Source: JAHECQ01 sp047638695
GTDB taxonomy: Bacteria; Actinomycetota; Acidimicrobiia; Acidimicrobiales; SZUA-35
Reading direction: 5' to 3'
Assembly (NCBI GenBank): GCA_047638695.1
Contig: JBLINY010000102.1
Span: 1-16,202, forward strand
Length of the DNA stretch: 16,202 nt
In this document: piece by piece, positions 7,068-13,984 of the stretch
Layout: each line of letters begins with the position of its first letter
How positions within the stretch are numbered: position 1 is the stretch's first letter
Made by a program: the position numbers and the translations under genes
The notes under the pieces: model-generated
Told to the model about the DNA's origin: nothing
Seen by the model: only the letters and a program-made list of their open reading frames with translations
The model's database searches: none

Positions 7068-9457
7068 CCGAGCGCCAGCAGCGCACGTTGCCCCTCCAGT
7101 TCGTTGTTCCTCTCGTCATCGTCGTCACCCTGGCCGTGGTTGCTGTTGCCGGGTTTCACGGGGCCTTCCTCGGGTGGGGCTTCCTGACCTCAGGTGCCGT
7201 CGGTGCTGTCGGAGCGGGCACCGTGGTCGCTGCGGCCCGCTGGTTCCGCCTCTACGTCGGTGAGTCCGTCGCCATCTCTGTCGTGGCCTTTGTCTTGCTC
7301 GGTGCCCCGGCGATCGCCGGTCTGCCAACGCCGTCGGCGTACCGGTCGTTGTTTTCCGGGTTAGTGCACGGCTGGTCCGATCTTCTGTCAAGCGCACCGC
7401 CCGCCGATATCACCAGCCAACTGCGGGTGCTGCCCTTCTGCATCGCCTGGGGATCAGTGCTTCTCGGTGGCGAGCTGATTCGGAGAACACGCCAACCTGC
7501 GATGCCGATCTTCGGACCCGTTGTTGGTCTCGTCGTCACGCTGCTCCTCAGTGTCGAGAACCGCCAGATTGCAACAGTCCAGGGCGTCGCCATGGCGGTC
7601 GGCACCATCATGTTCGGCATCACCCATCACTGGCTTCGGGTTGGCACTCGACCAACGATGGAGACGACATCGACCCGGACTCGTCCGATCGAGATGGCGT
7701 GGTCGGCGGGTCTGCTCGTTGTCGTAGCGGTGGCTGCGCCGTTCGTCGGGCCTCGCCTTCCGCTGGCCACCAACAACGAACGATTCGACCTTCGCGATTA
7801 CCAGGAGCGGCCGTGGGACCCCCTGACCGAACCCAGCCCGCTGGTCACCCTGAAAGCATCGCTGAAGGAAGGCCGCAGCGACGATGTCGTGTTCACCGTC
7901 TCCGCCGACGAACCACTCACACGATTCAGCCTCGCCATTCTTGGCGACTACGACGGGGTCGTCTGGTCGGTGGCCGATCAGCAAGCCAACGGCCCAGCCC
8001 AGTTCCAGCCCGTCGACTCCGTACTGCCACGTCCACCTGCTGACTTAGCACAGTCACCGGCCGTTCCCTATGAGATCACCATTGGAGATCTCGGAAGCGT
8101 CTGGGTTCCCGTCGCCGGCTGGCCGCAGTCGATTGGCCACCCGGATTCGATCGACTTCCGACTGAACCTCGCAACCGGCACCCTGGCCGCTCCTGATGGC
8201 CTCAGTGATGGCCAGACCTTCGCCATGACCGCAGTCGTGCGGCCCGAGCTCACAGACTCCGAATTGATCGAGTCGACCGCTGTTTCGAACGATGACGATG
8301 CTGAGTTGGCGCTCATTCCTCCGAAAGTTCGCAACCTGGCCGGGGACATCTTCGAAGGCGTCGAGAGCGGAACCCCGAGAGCTGTCGCATTGGCCAACAC
8401 CTTCGTGCTCCAGGGTTTCTACGACCACGGCGATACCTCGCGTCCAGGCCACTCGCTGGCGCGCGTCGACGAGTTCTTGGCCAATCCTGACCGGCTCGTC
8501 GGGTATGCAGAGCAGTACGCCGCAAGCGCTGGTGTGTTAGCTCGCATCGGCGATGTTCCTTCTCGTGTTGTCGTGGGTTACCTGATTCCAGCTGGGCGCT
8601 ATACCGATGGCGCCGCCGTGGTGAAGGCCGACGACATCACGGCATGGATCGAGGTGCAGACTGCCGAGCACGGTTGGGTCCCGCTCGCCGTCACTCCTGA
8701 CCGCACTCGCGAACCTCAGGATGAGCAACTGGGCGTCACCGTCAAGGACGTAGTGATTCCCAACCCACCTCCTCCCCCGCCGCCCGCTCCTGAGCTGGAG
8801 CCGTCGGCCCAAACAGCAGACGAAGAGGACGAAGAAGAAGAGGCCGATGCCGAGGAATCAAACGACCGAAGGGCCCTGCCAAGGGGGGTCGCCGTGGCTG
8901 GCACAGCGCTTGGATTGCCAATTCTGTTGCTCGCTCTCCTGGGAGGTCTCGTAGTCGGAGCCAAGAGGCATCGAGCCAAACGCCGCCGTTCCAGCGACGC
9001 GCCGGCCGAGCGGGTGGCCGGGGCATGGCACGAGATCATCGACCGTTATCACGAGGCCGGCATCAGAGTCGAGGGGTCATCGACCCCGAGCGAGGCTGTC
9101 GCTGCCTTCATGACGAACGAACCAGCCGCGGCCGATGCCGAAGGAGATCTTCGGGGCCTGGCTGAACAGATGGATCGCGCTGCGTTCCATCCCCTTCCTC
9201 CCACCACCGAGGCTGCAGCGCATGCATGGGAGTTGTGCGACCGCGCAGCAAGCCGCTTGACCGCTAATCGATCTCGATGGGAGCGCATCTGTATGCGCAC
9301 CGACCCCAGGCCGCTGTTCCGGCCCGACCGGGCCAACCCCAAAGCGGCCCAATCGAGAGCAGACCGATCGAGAGCCGAACAGTCCAGGGCCGAACAGTCC
9401 AGGGCCGAACAGTCCAGAGATACCGAGCTAGAAGAGACAGGAAGCGAAGCATCGTGA
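7064..9457 (+). CDS. Transglutaminase-like (TgpA-type) membrane protein lacking the catalytic triad
   Basis: 797 residues from the ATG overlapping the DUF58 stop (ATGA). A longer frame upstream only reads through the DUF58 gene. About seven hydrophobic segments (about 12-31, 39-58, 65-87, 119-137, 147-164, 171-188, 211-228) precede a large ectodomain. The transglutaminase-like core is at about 470-545, followed by a Pro/Glu-rich linker with an acidic run (585-599), a last TM (608-632), an Arg-rich cytoplasmic edge and a cytosolic tail. Family motifs align clearly, but the Cys of 'GYCE.F' is Ala482, the His of 'HAWVEV' is Thr526 and the Asp of 'PFDPTP' is Ala542. The whole ectodomain has no cysteine. 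TgpA-like enzymes crosslink or cleave by a Cys protease-like mechanism; this protein should not. It may be a binding or scaffold pseudoenzyme. The tail ends in a repeated SRAEQ tract. Confidence 0.9.
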   Translation: MTERQQRTLPLQFVVPLVIVVTLAVVAVAGFHGAFLGWGFLTSGAVGAVGAGTVVAAARWFRLYVGESVAISVVAFVLLGAPAIAGLPTPSAYRSLFSGLVHGWSDLLSSAPPADITSQLRVLPFCIAWGSVLLGGELIRRTRQPAMPIFGPVVGLVVTLLLSVENRQIATVQGVAMAVGTIMFGITHHWLRVGTRPTMETTSTRTRPIEMAWSAGLLVVVAVAAPFVGPRLPLATNNERFDLRDYQERPWDPLTEPSPLVTLKASLKEGRSDDVVFTVSADEPLTRFSLAILGDYDGVVWSVADQQANGPAQFQPVDSVLPRPPADLAQSPAVPYEITIGDLGSVWVPVAGWPQSIGHPDSIDFRLNLATGTLAAPDGLSDGQTFAMTAVVRPELTDSELIESTAVSNDDDAELALIPPKVRNLAGDIFEGVESGTPRAVALANTFVLQGFYDHGDTSRPGHSLARVDEFLANPDRLVGYAEQYAASAGVLARIGDVPSRVVVGYLIPAGRYTDGAAVVKADDITAWIEVQTAEHGWVPLAVTPDRTREPQDEQLGVTVKDVVIPNPPPPPPPAPELEPSAQTADEEDEEEEADAEESNDRRALPRGVAVAGTALGLPILLLALLGGLVVGAKRHRAKRRRSSDAPAERVAGAWHEIIDRYHEAGIRVEGSSTPSEAVAAFMTNEPAAADAEGDLRGLAEQMDRAAFHPLPPTTEAAAHAWELCDRAASRLTANRSRWERICMRTDPRPLFRPDRANPKAAQSRADRSRAEQSRAEQSRAEQSRDTELEETGSEAS
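9350..9424 (+). repeat. 15-bp tandem repeat encoding (Q/R)SRAE
   Basis: Five units of 15 bp lie in frame in the cytosolic tail of the transglutaminase-like protein (residues 763-787). They read QSRAD, RSRAE, QSRAE, QSRAE and a partial QSRDT. Units three and four are identical at the DNA level (cagtccagggccgaa), which indicates recent slippage. The length is a multiple of three, so copy change would keep the frame. The product is a charged, probably disordered or helical tail. Confidence 0.85.
9439..9444 (+). promoter_or_regulatory. Shine-Dalgarno site deciding the GTG start at 9454
   Basis: AGGAAG lies 9 nt before the GTG at 9454, inside the end of the transglutaminase-like gene. It supports the GTGA overlap start over an in-frame ATG at 9277, whose extra residues only restate the repeat tract in another frame. 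Confidence 0.5.
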
Positions 9458-10083
9458 CCAACCAGAGCGCACGCGATCTCGAAGAGCACACACTGCACGA
9501 CGTCCACAAGATCATCTCCAACGACGATGTGCTCTACGACGATGTGCTCGACGACGATCTTGCCGAGGACCTGACGATCGATGGTGCCGACCTACTAGCC
9601 GAACTGAAGGCGGCGCACGCAGCGGCCGAGCTGAATGATCTCAACGAGGCCGAAGAACTCACGATCGATGGGGCTGACATCGTGCAGCAGATCAAACAGA
9701 TGGATGCCGGTGCCGCACCCATCCCCGGTCTTCCTGAGCACCCTCAGCCATCAGCGAGCCGCGATGTAGCGGTCCATGAGACCAGTGCTGTGGAAACCAG
9801 TGCTGTGGAAACCAGTGCTGACGACACTGGCAATGACCAGGCGGCCGAAACGGCGCCAACGGTCGCTCGATGGCGTCCACCACAGCGAGCGTCCGACGCG
9901 ATTGTCGACGTCGCCGACGCAACGTCGACAAACGGACGCCTCCATTTAATGGTGATCGCAGCGGTCATCGCTGTTGGTCTCGGCGCCACAGCTCTGGTGC
10001 TTACTGGCGGCGATCCAGCGGAGGGCGTTGCAGAGACCGGCGATGCAGCAGATCCAACCAGCGAGCCGGTGGGCGCGCCATGA
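9454..10083 (+). CDS. Small acidic single-pass membrane protein, no recognised family
   Basis: 209 residues from a GTG that overlaps the upstream stop (GTGA) and has AGGAAG 9 nt before it. The first 80 residues are strongly acidic, with 'DDVLYDDVLDDDLAEDL' and a motif present twice, 'LTIDGAD' at residues 40-46 and 69-75, each followed by a helix-like stretch (LLAELK and IVQQIK). A TSAVE repeat occupies 110-122. An Arg-containing stretch precedes a single hydrophobic segment (about 163-184) and a short acidic tail. The probable topology is N-terminus inside. It lies between the transglutaminase-like and phosphatase genes with 4-nt overlaps on both sides, so it is made with them. I do not recognise the family. 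A role as adaptor or phospho-substrate is inference only. Confidence 0.82.
   Translation: MTNQSARDLEEHTLHDVHKIISNDDVLYDDVLDDDLAEDLTIDGADLLAELKAAHAAAELNDLNEAEELTIDGADIVQQIKQMDAGAAPIPGLPEHPQPSASRDVAVHETSAVETSAVETSADDTGNDQAAETAPTVARWRPPQRASDAIVDVADATSTNGRLHLMVIAAVIAVGLGATALVLTGGDPAEGVAETGDAADPTSEPVGAP
9571..9696 (+). repeat. Duplicated LTIDGAD peptide motif
   Basis: Two copies of a roughly 14-residue segment begin at 9571 and 9658, 29 residues apart. Both have acidic residues, then LTIDGAD, two hydrophobic residues, two variable positions, a hydrophobic residue and Lys or Gln. The DNA of the core is nearly the same (acgatcgatgg in both), pointing to internal duplication with the motif retained. 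Confidence 0.7.
9781..9825 (+). repeat. 15-bp tandem repeat encoding TSAVE
   Basis: Three in-frame copies of accagtgctgtggaa. The first two are identical (9781-9795 and 9796-9810); the third keeps accagtgct and diverges. It codes for a Thr/Ser-rich acidic linker. This is the second 15-bp in-frame tandem tract within 500 bp, with an unrelated unit sequence. Confidence 0.85.
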
Positions 10084-10871
10084 CCGTTCTCGATGATGAC
10101 GACACCGTGCCGACATTGGATGACGCGCTCGTTGCCGCGCTGCGCGCCGAAGCCAGTGCACCGATCACCACCGTGGTCGACTTCGGCGGAACGACCGCTC
10201 AGGGTCTGATACGCCGACACAACGAAGACGCCTGGGGACACATGGACCAGAACCTGTTCGTGGTGGCTGATGGAATGGGCGGCCATGCCGGAGGTGAACT
10301 CGCAGCGCGCACCGCAGTGGCCTCACTGTTGTCCACCGCCGCCTCCCGAGGCATCGTCGACTGGCCCGCCGCGGTTAGTCGGCTCAACAACCAGGTACGC
10401 ACGGCAACCCGTTCCAGAGGATTCGATCGGGCCGGTACCGCGCTCGTCGCCTTGAGTGTTCTCGGAGGCGTCGCCACCATCGTGAACGTCGGCGATGCCC
10501 GTGCGTATCGGTTGCGAGGCGACCGCCTGGTTCAGCTCTCGACCGACCACACCGTCCGCAACGAGTTGATCGCGGCCGGCATCGACCTCGCTGAGTACAA
10601 GCGCCGGGGCATGGCTTTGAACGGACTGACTCGGCACCTTGGTGGGTCCCAGAGCGAACCCGAAGTCAGCTCTCTCGTGCCGTTCCACGACGACTACTTC
10701 CTCCTCGTCACCGATGGGGTATTCCGCCAGATGACCGAGGCATCGATGATCGATGCCATCACCGGTCGAACCTGCCAGCAAGCCTCGCAACGCATCGTCG
10801 AACTGGCCGATGAAGCGGGCGGCAAAGACAACGCCACTGCAGTGGTCCTCCGACTTGGATTGGCGAACTGA
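10080..10871 (+). CDS. PP2C-family Ser/Thr protein phosphatase
   Basis: 263 residues from the ATG overlapping the previous stop (ATGA). PP2C motifs appear in order: 'RRHNEDA' (45-51), 'VADGMGGHAGGE' (62-73), 'GTALVAL' (119-125), 'NVGDARAYRLRGDRL' (136-150), 'LTRHLGG' (183-189), 'LVTDGV' (209-214) and 'GGKDNATAVVL' (247-257). The expected metal ligands Asp64/Gly65, Asp212 and Asp250 are all present, so it should be an active Mn/Mg-dependent phosphatase that removes phosphate from Ser/Thr proteins in the cytoplasm. The first 30 residues are an extra acidic lead with 'DDDDTVPTLDD'. No TM or sensory domain is seen. Neighbouring FHA genes suggest it opposes a Hanks-type kinase, which is not in the window. 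Confidence 0.96.
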   Translation: MTVLDDDDTVPTLDDALVAALRAEASAPITTVVDFGGTTAQGLIRRHNEDAWGHMDQNLFVVADGMGGHAGGELAARTAVASLLSTAASRGIVDWPAAVSRLNNQVRTATRSRGFDRAGTALVALSVLGGVATIVNVGDARAYRLRGDRLVQLSTDHTVRNELIAAGIDLAEYKRRGMALNGLTRHLGGSQSEPEVSSLVPFHDDYFLLVTDGVFRQMTEASMIDAITGRTCQQASQRIVELADEAGGKDNATAVVLRLGLAN

Positions 10872-11902
10872 TGACCTACAAACTCACGCTCCAGACCGCA
10901 CCCGGCACGGGCATTCTCGCCCGGAGCGCACGGGCCGTTCTGTTCGTTCCCACTCCTGGCGACGGGGTCGAGAAGCTTCTGGCCGCCTTTACCGAAGCCG
11001 ACGAGGGCGAGGTGATGACGGCTGTCGCCGACGCCATCGTCGGCAACGACTTTACTTTCCCGCCCTTCACCTGTGTGACGGTGAACGGACAGATCTCGCT
11101 ACGGGCCTTCGGCGAGATCGATCTCCAAACCGACCAACGATCGGTACCCAAGTTGTCGGGCCGAGGCTCGTCGACCTGGGTCGATCACGTCGTGCACGGC
11201 ACACCAGATGCGGTCCACATCGGAGCCGGAGAAGGCGCCATCGACCAGCTCACCGACATCAAGCTCGGCATTGTGCACGCCGGTGCGTTCGTACTGCTTG
11301 CCTCGAATTCATCAGGCGGCTCCAAGCCACTTGAGGTACCCGACCCTTCGATGGCCTCGCTCGATCCTCCGGTCGTGCCCGAACCACCGGCGCCGCCCGC
11401 CGAGCCACGTCCGGTTCTGCAGACCGCTCAGGAACGTAGTGAGCTCGTTGAGTACGTCCTCGGTGCCTTCCCGGAGGAAGACAACGACATCGACCCATCG
11501 GCGATGGACCTCGAAACCTACGAGCCCATGGCTGCCCCCACTGACCTAGAGCAAGAACCAGCTCAGTCTCTACCCCCGGTCGGTCGGCTGGTGTTTGACC
11601 AGGGCGAGGTGGTCGAGTTCTCCAGCACGCTGATCCTGGGTCGGAACCCACGACAGCAAGCCGAAGAGACCGGTCATCAGGCAGTGATTGTCGCCGGCGA
11701 TCGAGTCTCTCGTTCACACCTCACGGTGTGGGTGCGCGAGGACTCAATCCTGGTCGAAGACTGCGGCTCTCGGAACGGCTCGGTTGTCGTCGCATCCAGC
11801 GGACAACCGCCGGAAGGTCTTGCCCCGAGTACCGCAACGTTGATCGAGCCCGGCGCAACCGTCTACATCGGTTCTCGCTCATTCGCATTGGAGGCCCCAT
11901 GA
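10871..11902 (+). CDS. FHA-domain protein
   Basis: 343 residues. The ATG overlaps the phosphatase stop by one base (TGATG). The first ~145 residues form an unrecognised beta-rich domain ('ARSARAVLFVP', then a 'STWVDHVVHG' segment). Residues 150-235 are a Pro/acidic linker with several Thr and Ser. The FHA domain fills about 238-343: 'LGRNP' (Gly257-Arg258), 'SRSHL' (Ser280, Ser282, His283) and 'GSRNGS' (Asn302). All phosphothreonine-contact positions are kept, so it should bind pThr peptides. It is cytoplasmic. A partner is likely a phosphorylated product of this cluster or the upstream kinase. The linker could itself be phosphorylated, as in other FHA proteins that fold back on themselves, but that is inference. 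Confidence 0.92.
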   Translation: MTYKLTLQTAPGTGILARSARAVLFVPTPGDGVEKLLAAFTEADEGEVMTAVADAIVGNDFTFPPFTCVTVNGQISLRAFGEIDLQTDQRSVPKLSGRGSSTWVDHVVHGTPDAVHIGAGEGAIDQLTDIKLGIVHAGAFVLLASNSSGGSKPLEVPDPSMASLDPPVVPEPPAPPAEPRPVLQTAQERSELVEYVLGAFPEEDNDIDPSAMDLETYEPMAAPTDLEQEPAQSLPPVGRLVFDQGEVVEFSSTLILGRNPRQQAEETGHQAVIVAGDRVSRSHLTVWVREDSILVEDCGSRNGSVVVASSGQPPEGLAPSTATLIEPGATVYIGSRSFALEAP

Positions 11903-12681
11903 CCGATCTCGTGACCCACGCCGCAGCCGCTGACGCGAAAAGCCTGACGGCTCGCTCGGGTGAACCAGCACCTTCCGGTTTGGTTGTCGACTTTTGCGGC
12001 GAAGAGACTCGCCTGCTCGACGGCGAAACGCTCACCTTTGGCCGTACGGCCGATCTGTTCATCGACGACAACCCGTACCTTCATCGGCGACTCGGCCTCA
12101 TCGATTGCCGCCAGGGCATTTGGTGGCTGCGTAATGTCGGTAGCCGGATCCCGCTCACGGTGAAAGACCTCACCAGCCGCTCGAAAATGACGCTGGCCCC
12201 GGGCCGCGAGATGGCGCTTACCTTTCCCCAAGCAGCGGTGCAGTTCGGGGCCGGAAAGAGCAACTACGAACTCGATTTGATATTCGAGAGCGGAGAGGTT
12301 GAGGACGTCGACCTCGAAGATGACGGCAGCGAGACCATCAGCATGGCCGACCTTCCCCTCACCGCCGATCAACGCAGGCTGATCGTGGTGTTGGCTGAAC
12401 CCAACCTACGCAGTGGAGATGCCACGATTGAGCTACCAACAAACAAGGCGGCGGCACAGCGGCTTGGGTGGACGATCACCCGTTTCAACCGCAAGCTCGA
12501 CAACGTATGTGAGCGCCTGGCCAAAGCTGGCGTCAGTGGTCTTCGAGGTCAGGTTGGCGTTATGGCGAGCGACCGCCGAACCCGTCTGGTGGAGCACTCG
12601 ATCGAATCGGGCCTCGTCACCATCGATGATCTGACGCTGCTCGAGCAGCAGTCTGACGGTGGCGAAGCCGAAACCGGCTAG
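11899..12681 (+). CDS. Degenerate FHA domain fused to a winged-helix-like C-terminus
   Basis: 260 residues from the ATG overlapping the previous stop (ATGA), with GGAGG at 11890-11894. An FHA-like fold spans about 28-130: 'LTFGRTADLFID' (Gly48-Arg49), 'NPYLHRRLGLI' (His62) and 'NVGSRIPL' (79-86). The Ser expected three residues before His is Pro59, and the Asn-Gly of the usual 'SRNG' is Ile-Pro, so pThr binding is doubtful. An acidic linker (131-150) leads to 'LTADQRRLIVVLAEP', then 'KAAAQRLGWTITRFNRKLDNVCERL', which reads like helix-turn-helix followed by a wing. DNA binding is my inference; the segment could also be a protein-interaction helical domain. It is the last gene of the operon and ends convergently with the CoA-transferase, sharing a 4-nt CTAG. 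Confidence 0.82.
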   Translation: MTDLVTHAAAADAKSLTARSGEPAPSGLVVDFCGEETRLLDGETLTFGRTADLFIDDNPYLHRRLGLIDCRQGIWWLRNVGSRIPLTVKDLTSRSKMTLAPGREMALTFPQAAVQFGAGKSNYELDLIFESGEVEDVDLEDDGSETISMADLPLTADQRRLIVVLAEPNLRSGDATIELPTNKAAAQRLGWTITRFNRKLDNVCERLAKAGVSGLRGQVGVMASDRRTRLVEHSIESGLVTIDDLTLLEQQSDGGEAETG

Positions 12682-13868
12682 AGAGCCCCAGAGTCGCGGA
12701 GGGCGCCGATCTGCTCCCAGTCGTAGCCCGACTCGAGCAGAACTTCCTCGGTGTGCTGACCGAGCTCTGGCACCTCGATACCCCAACGGGTTGGGGTACC
12801 GCTCATCGAGATAGGCGAGCCAACCATCTTGACCTTGCCGTACTGCTCGCTCTCGACCTCGACGATGTAGTTGTTCACCAGTACCTGTGGGTCAGCCGCT
12901 ACCTGGTCATGAGAACGCACGGGAGCAAAGCGTTGATCGGCGGCCGACAGCCGTTCATTCCAATCGGCATTGGTTCGTTCCTTCATGATGGGAGCGAAGG
13001 TCTCGAACAATTCCTTGCGTATTTCTGGGCTCGAGACATAGGTGCCGAACCGTGGGTTGTCGTGCAGCTCGGGATGCTCAACAGCCTCGACCAGTCCGTC
13101 CCACAGGTGCTCGGGACATCCGGCGAAAGCCAAGTGCCCGTCGGCGGTTTCGAAGACACCGTAGAGGGCGTGAACCAGTGGATGGCCACCGTTGGCCCGG
13201 CCGGCGTTCTCACCCGTGTGGAAGTAGTGGGTGTACTCGCTTGACTGAGCCCAGATCTGGCCTCCGACCAACGAGACATCGACCCGCTGACCCTCGCCGG
13301 TCTTCTCCCTGGCGAAGAGGGCAGCCAGGATGCCGGTGGTGAGATTCTGAGAGCCGCAGTGATCGGCGATCAGTGTGCCGACCGGCCCGATGCCGTGCTC
13401 GTCGGAGCCGGTGGCCGACATCAGCCCGCCGTATGCCTGCCCAACCATGTCCGCGCCCTCCCGGGTGGCCTCTTCACCGAGCGGGCCGAGGAACGACGCA
13501 GCGGCCCAGATCAGACGGGGATTGATGGTGCGGAGATGCTCGTAGCTGAGCCCCCACTCCTCGAGTGTGCCTGGCTTGAAATTCGAGAGCAGCACATCGG
13601 CGGACTCACAGAGCTTCTCCATAACCGCCTTGCCCTCAGCGACTCGGAGATCGAGAGTGATGCTGCGCTTCCCTCTGTTGTTGGCGATGAATACCGGAGA
13701 AATACCGATCTCGGCGATGCTGCCGATGTGGCGCCCGAGATCGCCGATCTCGGGCAACTCGACCTTGATGACGTCGGCACCAAGGTCGTGCAACATGGCG
13801 CCCGCCTGAGGACCCTGGACCAAGGTGGAAACGTCCAACACCACTACGCCATCCAACGCACCTGCCAT
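12678..13868 (-). CDS. Class III (CaiB/BaiF) CoA-transferase
   Basis: 396 residues, the normal family length. The N-terminus 'LDGVVVLDVSTLVQGPQAG' and 'LGADVIKVE' match the conserved nucleotide/CoA-binding start, with 'NRGKRSITLDL' (64-74) and 'DVLLSNFKPG' (91-100) following. Asp169 in 'LIADHCG' aligns with the catalytic Asp of formyl-CoA transferase, which forms the aspartyl-CoA anhydride, and 'ILAALFAREKTGEGQ' follows it. These enzymes move CoA between carboxylic acids. The acid substrate cannot be told from sequence. The ATG on the complementary strand is preceded by a G-rich run (13873-13877) that could serve as a Shine-Dalgarno. It diverges from a crotonase-family gene, suggesting a shared catabolic pathway for an acyl-CoA. 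Confidence 0.94.
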   Translation of the reverse strand: MAGALDGVVVLDVSTLVQGPQAGAMLHDLGADVIKVELPEIGDLGRHIGSIAEIGISPVFIANNRGKRSITLDLRVAEGKAVMEKLCESADVLLSNFKPGTLEEWGLSYEHLRTINPRLIWAAASFLGPLGEEATREGADMVGQAYGGLMSATGSDEHGIGPVGTLIADHCGSQNLTTGILAALFAREKTGEGQRVDVSLVGGQIWAQSSEYTHYFHTGENAGRANGGHPLVHALYGVFETADGHLAFAGCPEHLWDGLVEAVEHPELHDNPRFGTYVSSPEIRKELFETFAPIMKERTNADWNERLSAADQRFAPVRSHDQVAADPQVLVNNYIVEVESEQYGKVKMVGSPISMSGTPTRWGIEVPELGQHTEEVLLESGYDWEQIGALRDSGAL

Positions 13869-13984
13869 GAAGAACCCCCTGCTCGGTTTCGGTTTCGAGC
13901 TGGAGGGTAGCTGTGGGCGCCGGTTTCGGGCTAGCTCCGAACGATGGGACGAGTGATGGGACGAATGATGCCAGACTTCCCCTC
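13869..13984. promoter_or_regulatory. Divergent control region between CoA-transferase and crotonase genes
   Basis: These 116 nt separate two divergent starts. They contain an inverted repeat GCTCG / CGAGC (13881-13885 and 13896-13900), three copies of CGGTTTCG (13884, 13890, 13921) and a direct repeat GATGGGACGA (13943-13952 and 13955-13964) with 12-bp start-to-start spacing. This is compatible with operator sites for a local regulator such as a TetR-type repressor, but no regulator gene is seen here. No convincing -10/-35 pair was found by eye. Confidence 0.4.

Noticed and set aside
9277..9453. N-terminal extension of the small acidic protein from an ATG at 9277
   Set aside because: It lies wholly within the transglutaminase-like tail and just rereads the 15-bp repeat; the GTG with AGGAAG 9 nt upstream fits the overlap pattern of the operon.
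9350..9825. Short repeats considered as a CRISPR array
   Set aside because: Units are contiguous 15-mers in coding frame with no spacers; no cas genes nearby.
12666..12679. Small hairpin AGCCG-AAAC-CGGCT at the convergent gene ends
   Set aside because: A five-pair stem with no T tract, inside coding sequence; not enough to call a terminator.
12753..13244. 163-codon + strand open frame opposite the CoA-transferase
   Set aside because: The minus-strand protein is a full-length, well-conserved CoA-transferase; the opposite frame is a high-GC shadow.
13913..13984. Upstream GTG start of the crotonase
   Set aside because: It adds 24 Gly/Asp/Asn-rich residues unlike the family's N-terminus and would consume the divergent control region.
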